Assembly: GCF_021134715.1 (NCBI RefSeq)
Contig: NC_060024.1
Span: 13,194,974 to 13,258,973, forward strand
Direction: 5' to 3'
From: Daphnia pulex
Taxonomy: Eukaryota > Arthropoda > Branchiopoda > Diplostraca > Daphniidae
Length of the DNA stretch: 64,000 nt
The notes below the pieces were generated by a model. The model saw nothing but the letters and a program-made list of their open reading frames with translations. It did not search any database and was not told the DNA's origin. Below, piece by piece: positions 25,951-39,100 of this stretch (its first letter is position 1; every line of letters begins with the position of its first letter). The position numbers and the translations under genes were made by a program.

Positions 25951-26888
25951 ATAAAAGCAATAACGTTTTATAAGTATATTAACGTGCAGTACACTGCACC
26001 GAGGTCTAACAATTTTTCCAAACAAGAAATGAGGGAAATGATATTTTTCTTTCTTTTTTTTACTGTGCCATGTGCATGGATAAACATAAACCGGCCCCCC
26101 CCCCCCCACCACCACCGCCACGATCTATATAGCCCCCACCACCCGCAAAACTACACACGTAAAGAGTTGCAACAAGTTAAAAAAAAAGGAAGGGACTTTC
26201 CAAACAACCGGAAACCGCATAATCGTTTCCAGATCGAGAGAGTCTCTCTCCGCAAAAGAGATAAAGAGAGTTAAAAAATAAAGAGATGGCCAATCAAATA
26301 CTATTATTTATACACGGCTGCGCACACCGTCTATATATCCTCCATCGCAAACAATATGCAATTACAAGGTCCATCCGCTTTAATATAGCATCCGCAAAGA
26401 GATGAAATTAGGAGCCGAAAAAAGCTATAAGCTCTCCAAAATGAATATCATCATCTTAATGTTAGACATCTGTCTTTTCTCTCTCTCTATTCAAACACAC
26501 GAAGTTGGACTGATGGCGGATGAGAAGAAGAAAGCGAATCGAGACAACCATTCGTCTATACGACGTACAGCAGGTCGTCGGGGTCTTCCATCACGACGAC
26601 GACGACGCCTCATCCTCACGATCCATTCCCCCCTCGAAAGAAAATCGGTTCCTTTTTGTCTTGTTTTTATCCGAGCGCTTTGATATATTTGTCTATACAC
26701 AATCATCAAATCACCAAATTATGTAACAACCGAAATAATAAAAATATTAAAAAAAAAATGATCAAACATCATCACAGACATGTTGTTGTGTGTTCTAAAC
26801 AAAAACGAAAGATGATTCCCTTTTTTAATTAGGTAATTTGGTAAAAGAAAAATGGTTTAATCAAGGGGGGGGGGGAGGGTGATTTGTT

Positions 26889-29800
26889 TTAATCGACCAA
26901 CTGGACGGTAGCGAAGGCGTGAAACGTCACGGCCTTGTTGTTGTTGCTGTTGTTTTGGCTGCTCGATTTGGACGGTGCCAAGTGGCTGCGGCTCGACATC
27001 CGCGTGTGGGTGGATTTGGAACGTCTGAAAGATCTGGCCGCCGCCGACAGCAGGTCCTGGTTGGAAGAATTCGAAGTGGACGAAGGCGACGACGTCTGAG
27101 CGGACGATCGGTGCTGTTGTTGTTGTTGCGACAACATGTGGGACATGTCCGGCGGAAGAGACACCGGCTGTTGGTGGATGGGTGACGGCAAGGCGTAATA
27201 GTGGCCGATGGATGGCGGACCAGCTGGCGGAGGTGGAGGCGGAGGAGGTAACCACCTTCATCATTTGCCATCAACAACAACAAAAAAAGAGTCAGCCATC
27301 AATTTCCATTTTCTCTTTTCGTCTTTTTTTCAAAATTCTATTTTTGGAAAAACAAAAATGTGGGAAAAGAACCACCCAGAAAATGGTTTTACCTTTGACT
27401 ACTTCTCATCCGTCCGGGGCTTTGACTCCTGGATCGCTGGAGCCGCAATTTATTGAAATCTCCCGCCTTGATCAAAGTGGGTGGCGGTTGAGGGGGTGGC
27501 GCCGGATGATGGACGGGATGCGGATGGAAATAAATCCATTGCTGTTGTTGTTGTTGTTGCTGCTGTTGCTGTTGTTGTTGATGGAGGTGTTGGTTGTTAT
27601 TAGCGTCCATCGATGTCGGATATTGCGGAATTGGATGACGGACGAGTGCACCAGCTGCCGCCGCCGCTTCGTTCCAACAATAACCGGCCCAACCGTTGGA
27701 CATGGCCGCTACTGGCGGCGGACCGTTGCTGTAGCGGAGCCGGCCGGAAGGGTTCTTGTTATTGTGGCCCGTCAACAGGTGGAAAACGGGTTGGTGTAGT
27801 GCCTGTTGTTGTTGTTGTTGTTGCTGGGATGACGACTGAGTGACCGGACCTTCTTTCGGGTAAATGTTGCGCGTCAATTCCTGTCCCGATTTGGTGGGTA
27901 TGAGAAACGTCTGGCCGCCGCTGTGACCGGGCGGCGGAGGCGATTGGAGTCGGGTCGACGAACGGAGTCGGATCAACGACCGGCCTCGCGACTGCAGTTT
28001 CAGCGGATGCTGCGACCGATGGATCGACTCCGGATCTTTGCCCAAGTTGTCGCTGTTGAGCGACAAGGTGCTGGACGGCGGATGAGGAGGTGTGGGCGGA
28101 GTGGGAGATTTCCTGGAAGACGACGTCAATTTCATCAGGAAGGATCTCGTCTTGGAAGGATCCCGTTTGATTTTAGGTGCCACAATTGGCGATTGAACCG
28201 GAAGGATTTCCGGCAGACTTTTCGACGATTTTGAATTCTTTTTACTGTTGTTGTTGTTGTTGGATTTGATGCTCAACATTCCGCTGGAGGAAACGAACAG
28301 GCCGTTGAGTTCAGAGGATTTGCCCGTCTGCGGAGCGCTAGAAGTGGACAGAGCGTCGAATTTCGACGACTTGCGCTCGGACGACCTGCCCCGTTGATTG
28401 GATTTCGTATTCCGTCGAGACGCTTCCGGAGAATGAAGACGCTGAGGTTGTTGTTGTTGTGGTTGTTGCCGGAACGGAGCACCAAACGACCAGCGGGATG
28501 TTTTCGTGGGCGGATGGGATTGCGGCAGGGGCGGGGTCGGAGATTGCGACGTCGAAGTCGAGGCGTCGCTCACCTCGGCCGGCGACAATCCGGTGACGGA
28601 CGGCCCCATGGGCAATTCCGGCGTTTGCAGACTCAAAATGCACGAGGGCGGCGAGGGGGAAGAGCCGGAAGCCACGGATGAGCTGGAAGATTTGCTCTTT
28701 GACAGTTTTTGATGCATGGCCGTCGTCGTTGTCGTTTCGGATCGTTTCAATCCGGCGGCGACGCCACCGACGCCACTACTGCGACTGCCTTGTCCCTGAT
28801 GACTGTTGGTGATGGCCAGGGCCGTTTCTAGGCGGGCCAACTGGCCGCCGTAAGGCATGCCCTTCTTACTGTTGCTGCTGCTGCTGTTGTTGTTCAACAT
28901 TCCGCCGGATGTTGCGGTTTGCACCGAGGCGTTGGATTGGCCACGGATACCACCGGCGCCGACGTCACCGCCACCGGCGACGCCCGTGTGATTTAGGAAA
29001 GTTGACGACGACTTTTGTTGTTTCGAGATTTGCAGGTGGGTCAATCCGTCGTGGGTGCGACGCTGGATCAAACTCCATTCGGAATGCTGACGCTCCAACT
29101 TGCGGATAATGTTCTGGGCCTTGACTGGGCCGACGCCAATGTCCGACGCCGACGAATGCTTCGAATCCACCAGGATGGCATCCAGCGTCCGCTTGTCACG
29201 GTCCCGGTCCGACCACGACTGGATCGACACGGCCGCTGTCTTGGCCGCGACTGGGCCATTACTGCCGACAGCTGACGCTTGTGGGACGCTCTTTTTCCCG
29301 GCCGATGTTGTTCCAGGGTCGCCCGTCACAACTGCGCATGTCGGCGGAGCAGCAGACGGCGCCGGATGATTAGTGCCAGCATTGACAGAGCCACCGCCAC
29401 CGCCGCCACCCGTACCACTGGCCTGGATTTTCTGGCAGAGCATCGTCAGAATCCGGGCCGGCTCTTCAGCGCTGCATTCCAGGGCCAGGATATCCAGGGC
29501 GCTGTCATCTGCCGAGCGGAGTGTCAATAGGACCACATGGCGGCCCAGTGCGGGCGGATGTTGGCACGAAAGGATGTCCGACAGGGCGCAGCGGATGGGA
29601 ACCGTCAAAAGGACATTCATCCGCTCGGCCGGGCAGTCGGAATCGGATGAATCGCCGCCATTGACGTTGACGGTGATTTTCTTGTTGCGGATGACCTCAT
29701 CCGCTTCGTCGATATCCGAGCTGCTGCTGTTGACTCCGCTGCTGCTTCCGCCGGAATTGTTGTGTGGCTGGATCGACGTGTCGCTGTCCGATTCGAATCC

Positions 29801-30136
29801 TTCGTCGCTCTTGCGGCTCTTCTGCTGCAGCGAGAGATTCCGCATTCCGGACGTCGTCGACGACGTCGTCGAGGAGGCGCAAGACGAGGAGGAGGAAGAC
29901 ATGGAGGAAGTGGGCGGCGGAAGAATGCGCAAGCCCCTTTCGCTCAGTTTGAGTTTCATCCAGCCGACTTCCGGCAATTTGCTAGTGCTGGCGGGCGAAT
30001 CGGAAGTCATCACTTCCTTCCTGACTTTGGCCAAAAATTGCGAGGCGCATTGGTTCAATTGCGGATGCGTCGAGCCGGGAATCAACCGCTGCCGGTTGAG
30101 ACACCTCACCTGACATCCGAAATCGATCGTTTCCAT
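26889..30136 (-). CDS. PTB/PH-like low-complexity protein
   Basis: Two coding exons: 30136-27393 and 27255-26889. The intron is 137 bp, the donor is AAG/GTAAAA and the acceptor GATGAAG follows a T-rich tract; AG+G restores an Arg codon. The product is 1036 residues starting METIDFGCQVRC. Residues 57-72 (VGWMKLKLSERGLRIL) and 173-238 (VLLTVPIRCALSDILSC, HVVLLTLRSADDSAL, LDILALECSAEEPARIL, TMLCQKIQ) look like the early and late strands plus the closing helix of a PTB/PH fold. They are split by an acidic, serine-rich insert (about 73-172). The rest is Ser/Pro/Gln-rich, with a polyQ of about 17 near residue 865 and a proline run at the exon junction. The C-terminus is FHAFATVQLVD. I infer a scaffold or adaptor, and the family is not recognised. 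It lies upstream of the other PTB gene on the same strand. The second exon is less certain than the first. Confidence 0.78.
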
Positions 30137-33100
30137 CGTGCGATCGCGTGAGTCGCTCTTCTTTATTTTTTCAAATCAAAACGAATTTGACGCGCCAAAA
30201 TTCAAAAATAAAACAAAAAAAGGTTTTTTTTTCTTGTCAAAACTTAAACCTTAATGACTTTGTTTGTTTCTTTTCCGCCAGTTGGTCCAAGGTGACACAC
30301 ACAAACACACACACGGGGGACAATTATTTCACTGCGGATGTGAACACTGAAGACTCGCCGACTGCCGAAAACGTGAGAAAGTTCAATAATAGGGAAAAAA
30401 TGACAAGAAAAACTTCAGTCCATATCCGCCCCGATTTCAAACGAAATTTGTCTAAGGGTCCATCGTCTTCCGAACAATGCGGAATAACAGTCAAAGAGAA
30501 GAAGCAGGTGGAATTGCGGAAGGATAGTCAGATTGTTTCAATTCGAATGAATGAAGAGACGGAGAACAATGTGTCATTCACCGTCACTGTGGAATGCACT
30601 TTCACTATGCGGCATCTTGGGCTCGACGGATGAATGAACAAAATACGGTCCAGCGGATAGTCGGAAAACAAGAGAGAACAAAACAAATTGCGGACGGAGG
30701 AATTGTTGTGGATTCACGGCGAGTCGGACGCCAACTGAACGGAAACGGGCGACGTATCGTCGCCTTTAGCTGCTGGCTGGCTGGCTGGCTGCTGCGTCAC
30801 GGCGTCACGGAGCGACCTCCTCCGCCGCCACCACCGCAGAGCCTGCAGCTAATGTGGGTGTGGTTTCACCGGGAACCAAGACGAACGAACGAAAGAAAGA
30901 AGAAGAAGAAGAGAACGTGCTTCACGACTTTTTATTTTTCACCCCCTGGAGCAACTCTCTCTCGTTAAGAGATACTTACAGACACACAGAGTCACAGTCT
31001 CAGCAGCAGCAGCGTCTGTTAGTGTATAAATTTGATATCTCGGCATTTTTGGCTCTAGCCTACATTTAGGCGCACCTGCATCCTCCTATAGAAAATGCAG
31101 GAGGAAATACACACAGTCGCTGCTGCTGCTGCAAAGTTTCGCCATTTGAAAAAAAGTCGAGCAAAAGATTATAACTACCGACGTTTCTATTTTTTTCCCC
31201 CCACTTCGTTGTGCCGGTGGTTTTAGTCCGGGAGAAAAGGGGCACTCTCGTTCACTTGTTGTGTGGACTATATGCAGTCGATCGTGATTGGCCTATTATT
31301 GGCACGGCTAAAATTTCTAAAAGGAGGAAATACTATATTTTCTCCTGGAAAAACATTTTTTGATCGTTTGAAAAAGTTTCCGATTTCGAATTGGATCCCG
31401 CGGCTAAAAATATCCAAGAGGCCCAGAGGAATTTAGAACACACAAACAGAAAGGATGTTATAAAAAGCGCCGAATGACCAAGTGGAAGAAGAGGACCGAC
31501 TGTTTATTATTATTTTCCATCTCTGTGTGTGGTTCCTCTAGCTCATCACAATGCAAATGATTAGCTTTGGCTTCATTCCACACAACAGAAAATAATTGGG
31601 GAACGAGGCAAACGAAAGAAATGAGATACAACAACAACAAATAAATCTTTTCTTTTTCCATCTCTCCCGCGTGAGTTGACCAAAAAATCTACTTTTATGG
31701 TAGTAGTATACACGCTCTGGATAGCAACGCAAAGTTTTATATAAAAATCTTCGTTACTTTTTCGTTGGCCACTCTCGAAATGTTAAAAATATAAGAGCAG
31801 CGAAAATTACAAGGACAGATAAAACCGATAGAGAAAGAAAAAGAGAGGAATGCAGTTATTACAGATATCAATGACCGACTAAACTCCTTTCTTTTCTTCG
31901 ACTGGGGGGCAATTAATATGCAGAAATGTCAAAAATGTTTGAGTGATGGAAAGTCTAATCCCACCATATCGACTCTAGATTCATAATAAAACAGTGGGCA
32001 GGCAGACTATAAACAAGTCCATTGGACAAGTAGTCACCTGTGAAATTCGTGGGAATCGATAAATGAAAGTTTCGTACAGAAAAATTATTTAAAAAAAAAA
32101 TCCTTGACGGGGAAAAAAATTCATCCGATCCGAGGAATTTATTTCGATAATTGAATTGGTTGTGGTATTGATCCAAGGCTGAGAATCACACCCGCCGTCG
32201 TTACACAAAAACCCATCAATTATTCAATGGGAATAACGACAACAAAAAAAGCCTATCGACATGCCAGCAGGTTCAATCTCTTTGATTAGGCTGAAAACAA
32301 TTTTTTAAAAAGAAAAGAAGATGGAAAAAATGGTTTTTCATTCTTCCATAACACAACAAGAAATGGGACAACGACGGAAGAGAAATCTGGGGTGGGTTTG
32401 TGCGCTTAACCGCTCTCCGGTCATGGAACCTGTCTTTAAAGCTTAATAGTATACAACAACAACATCTTATGGAATGGAATAGAAGAAGAAGACTTTCCAG
32501 TCGACAGACCCCCAACAAGTTTTTAGTCTCTCCCGCACCTTCTGCGAAATGTAGTTGTCAAAATGTGAAGGGAGAAAGAAAAAAAAAGACACAAGGACAC
32601 GCGTGACAAGCAACAAACGGTTTTTATAGTCGAGATAATATAAGCCGTGTTCTTGTTTCATTGGCTTCTTCTTCTTCTTTGGCTGACCGTTTAACAATTT
32701 GCCTAACTGCCCAAACGAAATAACAAGAGAGAGAGAGAGACTCGGTCTCGGATGAATTGATCAAACGGTACACCCAGTCAAGATAAGAAAAATAATATTA
32801 AACTAACCCCACGAAATAGTTTGACGAGGGCGTCAGTGTTCACCATTTATAGTCATTGGATATCGAATGAAAAAGGTAAAAGAAAAAATAAATTTCACTC
32901 CATCGTTGGAGCTTGAAATTGAGGAAAAAAGGAGAACATCCACCATGGGGCGATGATAACGTTGTTATTTGCTACACGTATAAAAAGATAAGGCTTTTTT
33001 TCTGTCTGCTGAACCAAACGAGAAATTCCCCCAAACAAAAAAAAGCAAATAGAGCCAACCCAAAGAATATAGTATATGTACCAATCATGGCTGGTTGATT

Positions 33101-36100
33101 TTATTCGCCCGCACGGAAATTATCGTGAAAAATAAGGAAAAAAAAAAGGTTTTTTTGATGGACGAATTGTAAGAAAAAAAAAATTTTGATAACAAGTGGT
33201 GACTGAATTTTTTGATGGGCCTCGGGGTGGCGGAGTAAAATGGACGGAACGAACCGTAGTCGTTTGGGAGTCTCAAACTGGATCACCTGGCAGTCGCAAA
33301 CTCCTTTGGTCTCTCCTACCGGCTGTTTCTGCGGCTGGGCTCTGCTCAAATCCTCCTCCTACTTCTTCTTCTTCATCATCATTCCGGTACATTTATACAC
33401 AGCGAGCTAATGGCGTGTACACCCCTTTAACATCCATCCATCCATTCACGCATGCACCCATCCATCCATCCAGTGATATATATTTTGCCGAGGCATTACG
33501 GCTCGACTGCTGGCCTCCTTTCCGTGTGTGTGTCTGTGTGTGCCAATGTGTTTTGTTTCTCGTTTTTCTTCCCACGCCGTTCCTTTTTCTCTTCCTTCTT
33601 CATTCCCGTTGCCCCCGTGCGTTCACGTCTTACTATTTCTCGACTCCGCCGAACTCATGGAGACGCCGGAATTCCCGCTATTCGCTATCGATAACTCTAG
33701 CTATTCTATAGACGCTGGTGCAGCACAAGTCAGCCGTGACGTTCATTCTTTCTCATCATATCGTCAACTCGCCTTCCGTTGTTCGCTCATCGACTGCGAG
33801 CGGGTGGCAAAGTGAATGCGAAATCGGCCATCACTCATCCGCCAGACCAACCGCGTGCTGACAATGTCTACAAAAAGGAGCTCTGCTCATTATTATTGGG
33901 TTATTCCGTATTTTTAGGCAAATATAGTAGTAGTAGTAGTAGTGGTGGTGGGGCCGATGTGGGCGCCCCAAAGTCAAAAGTTTGGGGAGTGTGCCAATTC
34001 CCATCACCTCCTCCGCACCATTGCTCCTCCCTTCATCATCAGGCAATAATACACAACCATGCAGTCAAAGGCTCTCTCTCCCAAAGTAACAAAGAGATAA
34101 AGATATATCATTCCTGCCTTTAGCACAAGAGTTGTAATGAGTAGAAGAAGAAGTTGACTAACTAGCGGGCGCAATCCTTTTTTCGTGCATTTTTGTTTTC
34201 TTCAAATTTTTATCGATGGGAAAATATTTTATAATACCAGGGGAGATGGAAAATGACTAATGTTTATTTAGCTTCTTCTCCTACACAGTTGGGCGTGTGT
34301 TCTACTTGGCGAAAATCGCTGGCGTATATCGGCAACCGAACTATTTTGGTAGGAAAAAAAGGAACGAACGACCTGACTCCCGACTCATTTGGAAAGTTTC
34401 TCGGTTTTCTTCTTCTTCTTCTTCTCGGAGGAAGAAAACTCGGGTGCACACGAAATGGATGGGAACGGATGCGTAGCGCGCCATATCCTCTTCCTCAGAC
34501 GCCAATGGAAAAACAAAACAAAAACAATTCTCTTTTTTCCACCCTACCATGATGAGGTAAAACAAGAATGGAGAATAAAAACAAACGAAATTCTCCTCAT
34601 GCGCCGAGTCGCAATCAATCGGTAAAGAACCCGGAGAAAATGAGAGTTGCTCCGGCAGGACGGGCAAATGTTGTTGCAGGTATAGACCATCGAGTCTACC
34701 TGCTGTCAACTCGATCGAGAGAAAGTTGCTCTTTTCCCATTCTCGGTTGTTTACATTCATTAGACTGCGAAAGAAGAAGAAAATGAGGACGGTGATAATC
34801 GACTCTCGTCGGAAGTGTAGGAAAAATGAGACGACAACCGTCGTAGTTGTTTTGTTTGTTTTATCCGCCGCTCCCCAAAACAGTAGAAGAAGGAAATAAA
34901 TATAACAATCTCTCTCTCTCCTGTTTTCTATTTTCTTATCCTTTCATTACAAGAGACGGAAACGACCTCCTCGGTAATTCTCTCCCAGCAACTTTGGCAG
35001 AAAGAAACATGGGGGGGATGATGACTGAGTGACCTACTTCATTTCATTGTGCACAGTGACTTCTTCTATTCGTACGGGCTCTCGCTGACGGTTGTTTCTT
35101 TCAATAAATCTTTTTTTCTCCGAAGAACCGACGTCGGTACAACAACAACCGCAAGACACGCGGATCCATTAAAAAAGGGACGGAGGCGGACGGGTGTAGG
35201 AGGTGGACACACCAACATGAATGGCCATTTCACTCGTCCATCAAACATCAGCTCAAACGATTCGCGTTGTTTGCCATTTTCTCCTCGGCTGTTTTTCTGT
35301 TCTCTTCACTTCCTCGTTGTTATTATCCAACAGCTTTTTTACACCATTCCAAGTAGTACACACACACAATAAGCTACAGACAGTGCCTTGCAGGTCTGAT
35401 TTCTCCGGCTGAAATGATTCGGTCGCTACAGAAGAAACAGTCGGGATGATAGGCTCTTCTATCAGCGGGGGTCTCCGCCTACAACAACTGTAACTTTGGC
35501 TAGTGGTAGTACTTTGCGTATACAACTGTCGTGGAAAATGTTTACCTATAGAGACTTTACACAGCAGCAGCAGCAGCTAAAAGATGAGATTATTATCAGA
35601 GGGTACTACTACTAGTCGACTTATTGCCATCATTCCTTTGGGGTCCCTGATGATGATGATGATGATGATGATGGTCTCATCACAACCATCTGGTCGTCCT
35701 TTAGACTCTCGGCAACCATTTCAGCCTTCCACATTTCTTTCTTCTTTTGAGAAAACTGAAATAAATCCCCCCGCCCTTCTCTCTGCTCAGAGCTCTCGTC
35801 GAAAAAGAATGAAAAATGTTATTATAGAGCGTGATCATTAGCACAGAGGAGAAGCAGCAAAGGTTAGACATGATTACCCCGCGCGCGGGAGTGAACCGAC
35901 ATTTTTTTTCTTCTTCTTCTTCTTCCTCCTATTCTACGACCTTTAACTTCTTCTTTCTGACAAAAATAAAAATTCTTTTGAACAAAAATAAAAATAAAAC
36001 AAAAATTATGACGTGACCTCGACTCTGATTGGGTGTCCGTGGCGTCTTGTGTGTTGCGCAATTTCGTGAATGTCGCGAGCAACAAACGAGAAAAACAAAA

Positions 36101-39100
36101 CAGCCGGGAAAGAAGAAGAAGAAAACAATCAGAGGAACTCGACGTGTGTTCAGAGTATTGTTTTATTTTTTTTCTCTAATTTTAATTCGCCATTTTTTGT
36201 CGGTCTGGAGAAAAATCATCGGAGCGACTCTCTGCTGCGTGTGTGTGTGCTCTACTGTGCACAGTGCGTGATCTGGGCCACCTTCGTTCTGGAAAGAGAA
36301 ACACAATGGAATACTTGAAAATGAGGAACTGGCGGTCATCAAGCCGTGCATCCGAGCGCATTAACATCATCTTTCTCCTTTTAGTCTTTTATTTCAATTT
36401 CTTTTTTTCTTTTCTTTTTTTTTTGAAATTGTTCGCAGTTTTTTAATGTCTTTCCTGAACTCGCCTGATCACGTGATTACGAGATTTGCCTAGAATCCAA
36501 TGAACGAGTTCATATCTTTTTTTTAACTACTCTGGAAATTTGACAGCGGCAGGAAACTTGGTGGCCCATCAAAAAATACGGTCGAGAGGATATTATGGAA
36601 GTAAAATGTTGTTGTTTAAAAAAAAATGTAACATTCACTGGATGGGCGTTACCCTATCCTAATAACCCATCGCAATTTGATTATTACCGAAGCGGAGGGA
36701 GCCAAAAGAAAAACCGTTATGACTGTGTAACATACCATCATTTGGACTATTTTTATGTTACAGATAACATTACACAAAGTACTCCGAATGGGATTCCAAT
36801 CTTCAATAACCTCGCGCAAATGTACAAAAAAGTGTGACCGACATTCGCCGATGGACAGAAAAAAAAGTCTGAAAAATAAAGTAAATCAACGTCAAAACAT
36901 TTAGCGGTTTAAAGAGTCGACATTTTTCGTTAAAAAAAGTGTTCTCGTTTCTTTTTTTTAAAGACTGTCCATCCAAACGGCCGGCTGGAAGAAAAAGTTC
37001 TTTTTTTTACCGTTCGTTTTGGGCGTTAAACATGGCAAACAAACATGAAACCTGGCGGTGGTCATTTATTTGCCCAGTGGTGGTAATGAAACGTGGTATA
37101 TGCTCTCAACATTTACCCAGAAACGTTTCGAAAGTATTCGTTAAAATGGTGGGGGAAAATAATAAAAGAGCAAGAGAAAAGGGGGAGGCGGACACAAGTG
37201 TCGTGTGGACGGACTGACACGATGACTGGCGTGCGGTTCCTATTAGTTCCGGCCATCTGATGTTTCTCCAAACAGCCGGGAAAAAAAAGTAGATATATAT
37301 TTCACGACGACGTTATTTCGTTCAAAAAGAAAAAAAAAACTTATCCCAGTCGGGAAATTTCATCGCCTGTCCACCTGTCGCCGCCATCGTGTCCTACTGT
37401 TCCATTTTCTCCCGAAAACAACAACAATTCGTTTTATTTCACTCCAAAGTTCTCGGCGCATCAAAAGATCTTTAAATAGTTATCAACAAGTTTTCTACAG
37501 GCATTTTCAAAATGATTTCAGAGAGAATCATCTCTGCAACAAGAGAGGGAATGCAATTTAACATTCGAATGGGAGAAAACAAGTCGCATCTACTAGCTTC
37601 TCTTCTTTCCATCTCGGTATAATAATAATTGCCTTTTTTGTGTGGAATGTGTCGAGTTGTTGTGTGTGTGGGGAGACCACAGGCCCCCAGAAAAGGAGAA
37701 AGCGTGTCACGGAGCTTTTTGCCTCATTATTTGATCGTGACACCGACAGATGGCACAAACGCAAGAGGGGGAGAAGAGAACGGGCGCCGAGTATGAAAGA
37801 AGAATAAATCAAACACACACGCGCACACTACACAATCGCATAAATGTTGTGTGAGATGTGTGTACACACTGAGGCTCTAATGTAAGAAAAGGGAGAGTAT
37901 ATATGTGCATTTAACGACTCACCGTTTGTTGAACTAGACGAACGCAGCCGCAACTTTCTTAACTTCATCTCCTTCTGCCTTTTCTCGTCACTTTTAATAA
38001 CTTCCGAGACGAACGTAAATCACTTCGTCACGGTTCACTTTTCCTTTGGCGAGTTTTGGGATGGCGCAGGGAGAGTTGTTGACTGCCATTTCGCCCAGTA
38101 ACGGATGAGTTCACATTGTACACACACATCTGCACATTGCAGAATCACCCACTTGTCGATTCAATTCTTGAACAAAAATACAAAAATTGCTCACACAACT
38201 CCTTTGGCGCCGAATGTTTTTGAAGATCTCATCATTTTTCACTCGAATTCGGCTGAACGGCCTCACAAGAGGCTGTCAACTCACCCACGCACAAAGTGTA
38301 CGGGAAATCAATTGCTGATATTCCTTGATAATAACATGTAATTTTCGTGTTTCGGAGAGGTTGCTTGCCGAGACAATTTGAAATATCACGATGTAAACTG
38401 CAATGAGGGCACGACCTTACATCGGTCTCAACTGCAGACACTCCACAGGGCGCCAAACTTCGATCGGATACACCTTTAATAAGAAAAGAACAGATAGCTT
38501 AAAAAAAATCATAGTTCAGTAAGCCAAACTTAATTTAATTGACATTAGCCGCTCTATACGTGATGAAACATTAATGATTTTTAATTTTCCTGTACAATTA
38601 TTAATGTGATTATAGCCCATATTTTTCTTTTCTGTTTTAAATAATCAGTAAAGCACGTAAAAATAAGTACATGGTCTGGTCTTCACTAAATAGGGATTGT
38701 CAACGGGCTTCGTTTTATGCTCCCTGATGACCGGGGCGCTGCTGTTGACGTACTAATTTTGCCTTTCTTTTTAACTAATTATAGTTCGACTGGACCAGGA
38801 CTTGCCAATTACACCGAAATCTCCCCTCCTACTCTCCCCATCCCAGATTTTATCATATGTGCACTGCCATCATCGTGCAAAAATATTTTAAAAAAAGTCT
38901 GTGTGTCGGCAAACTGTTGATAGGGGCCAATAAGAACGGGAATAGACGTCGTATGTCATAAACAAATTAGTATCGTACAATAACCGGATGATTATGGTAT
39001 CCACTAAGTGTTCTCTGTGTGTGTGTGTGTGCAATTTCCTGTTTCTGAAATGAAGAAAAACAACCCAAGGGAGAAAGAAACGGGAAAAAATGTGACACGA

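Larger units (their letters stand above)
16513..26888. other. 10-kb non-coding stretch between the two PTB-like genes
   Basis: No gene recognised. It contains microsatellites: CT runs near 20641 and 25927, TGA/ATG repeats near 19341, GAA/CTT tracts near 22335 and 23221, and long poly-C or poly-G near 26094 and 26867. Consensus-like donors for the minus-strand gene at 16512 occur near 16965 (CAG/GTAATG), so 5' UTR exons of that gene may lie here. Open frames are short and low in complexity. Much of this could be regulatory DNA for the flanking genes, but no site can be firmly named. Confidence 0.55.

Noticed and set aside
27182..30151. Long plus-strand open frames (up to 246 codons)
   Set aside because: They lie antisense to the 915-codon exon and arise from its CAG/TCC-rich low-complexity codons.
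33196..33711. 171-codon plus-strand frame
   Set aside because: Composition is dominated by CT-rich tracts (poly-Ser, Phe, His-Pro) and there is no homology or splice support.
36595..36837. 80-codon plus-strand frame with balanced composition
   Set aside because: There is no recognisable domain, no good start context and no neighbouring exons; most likely chance.
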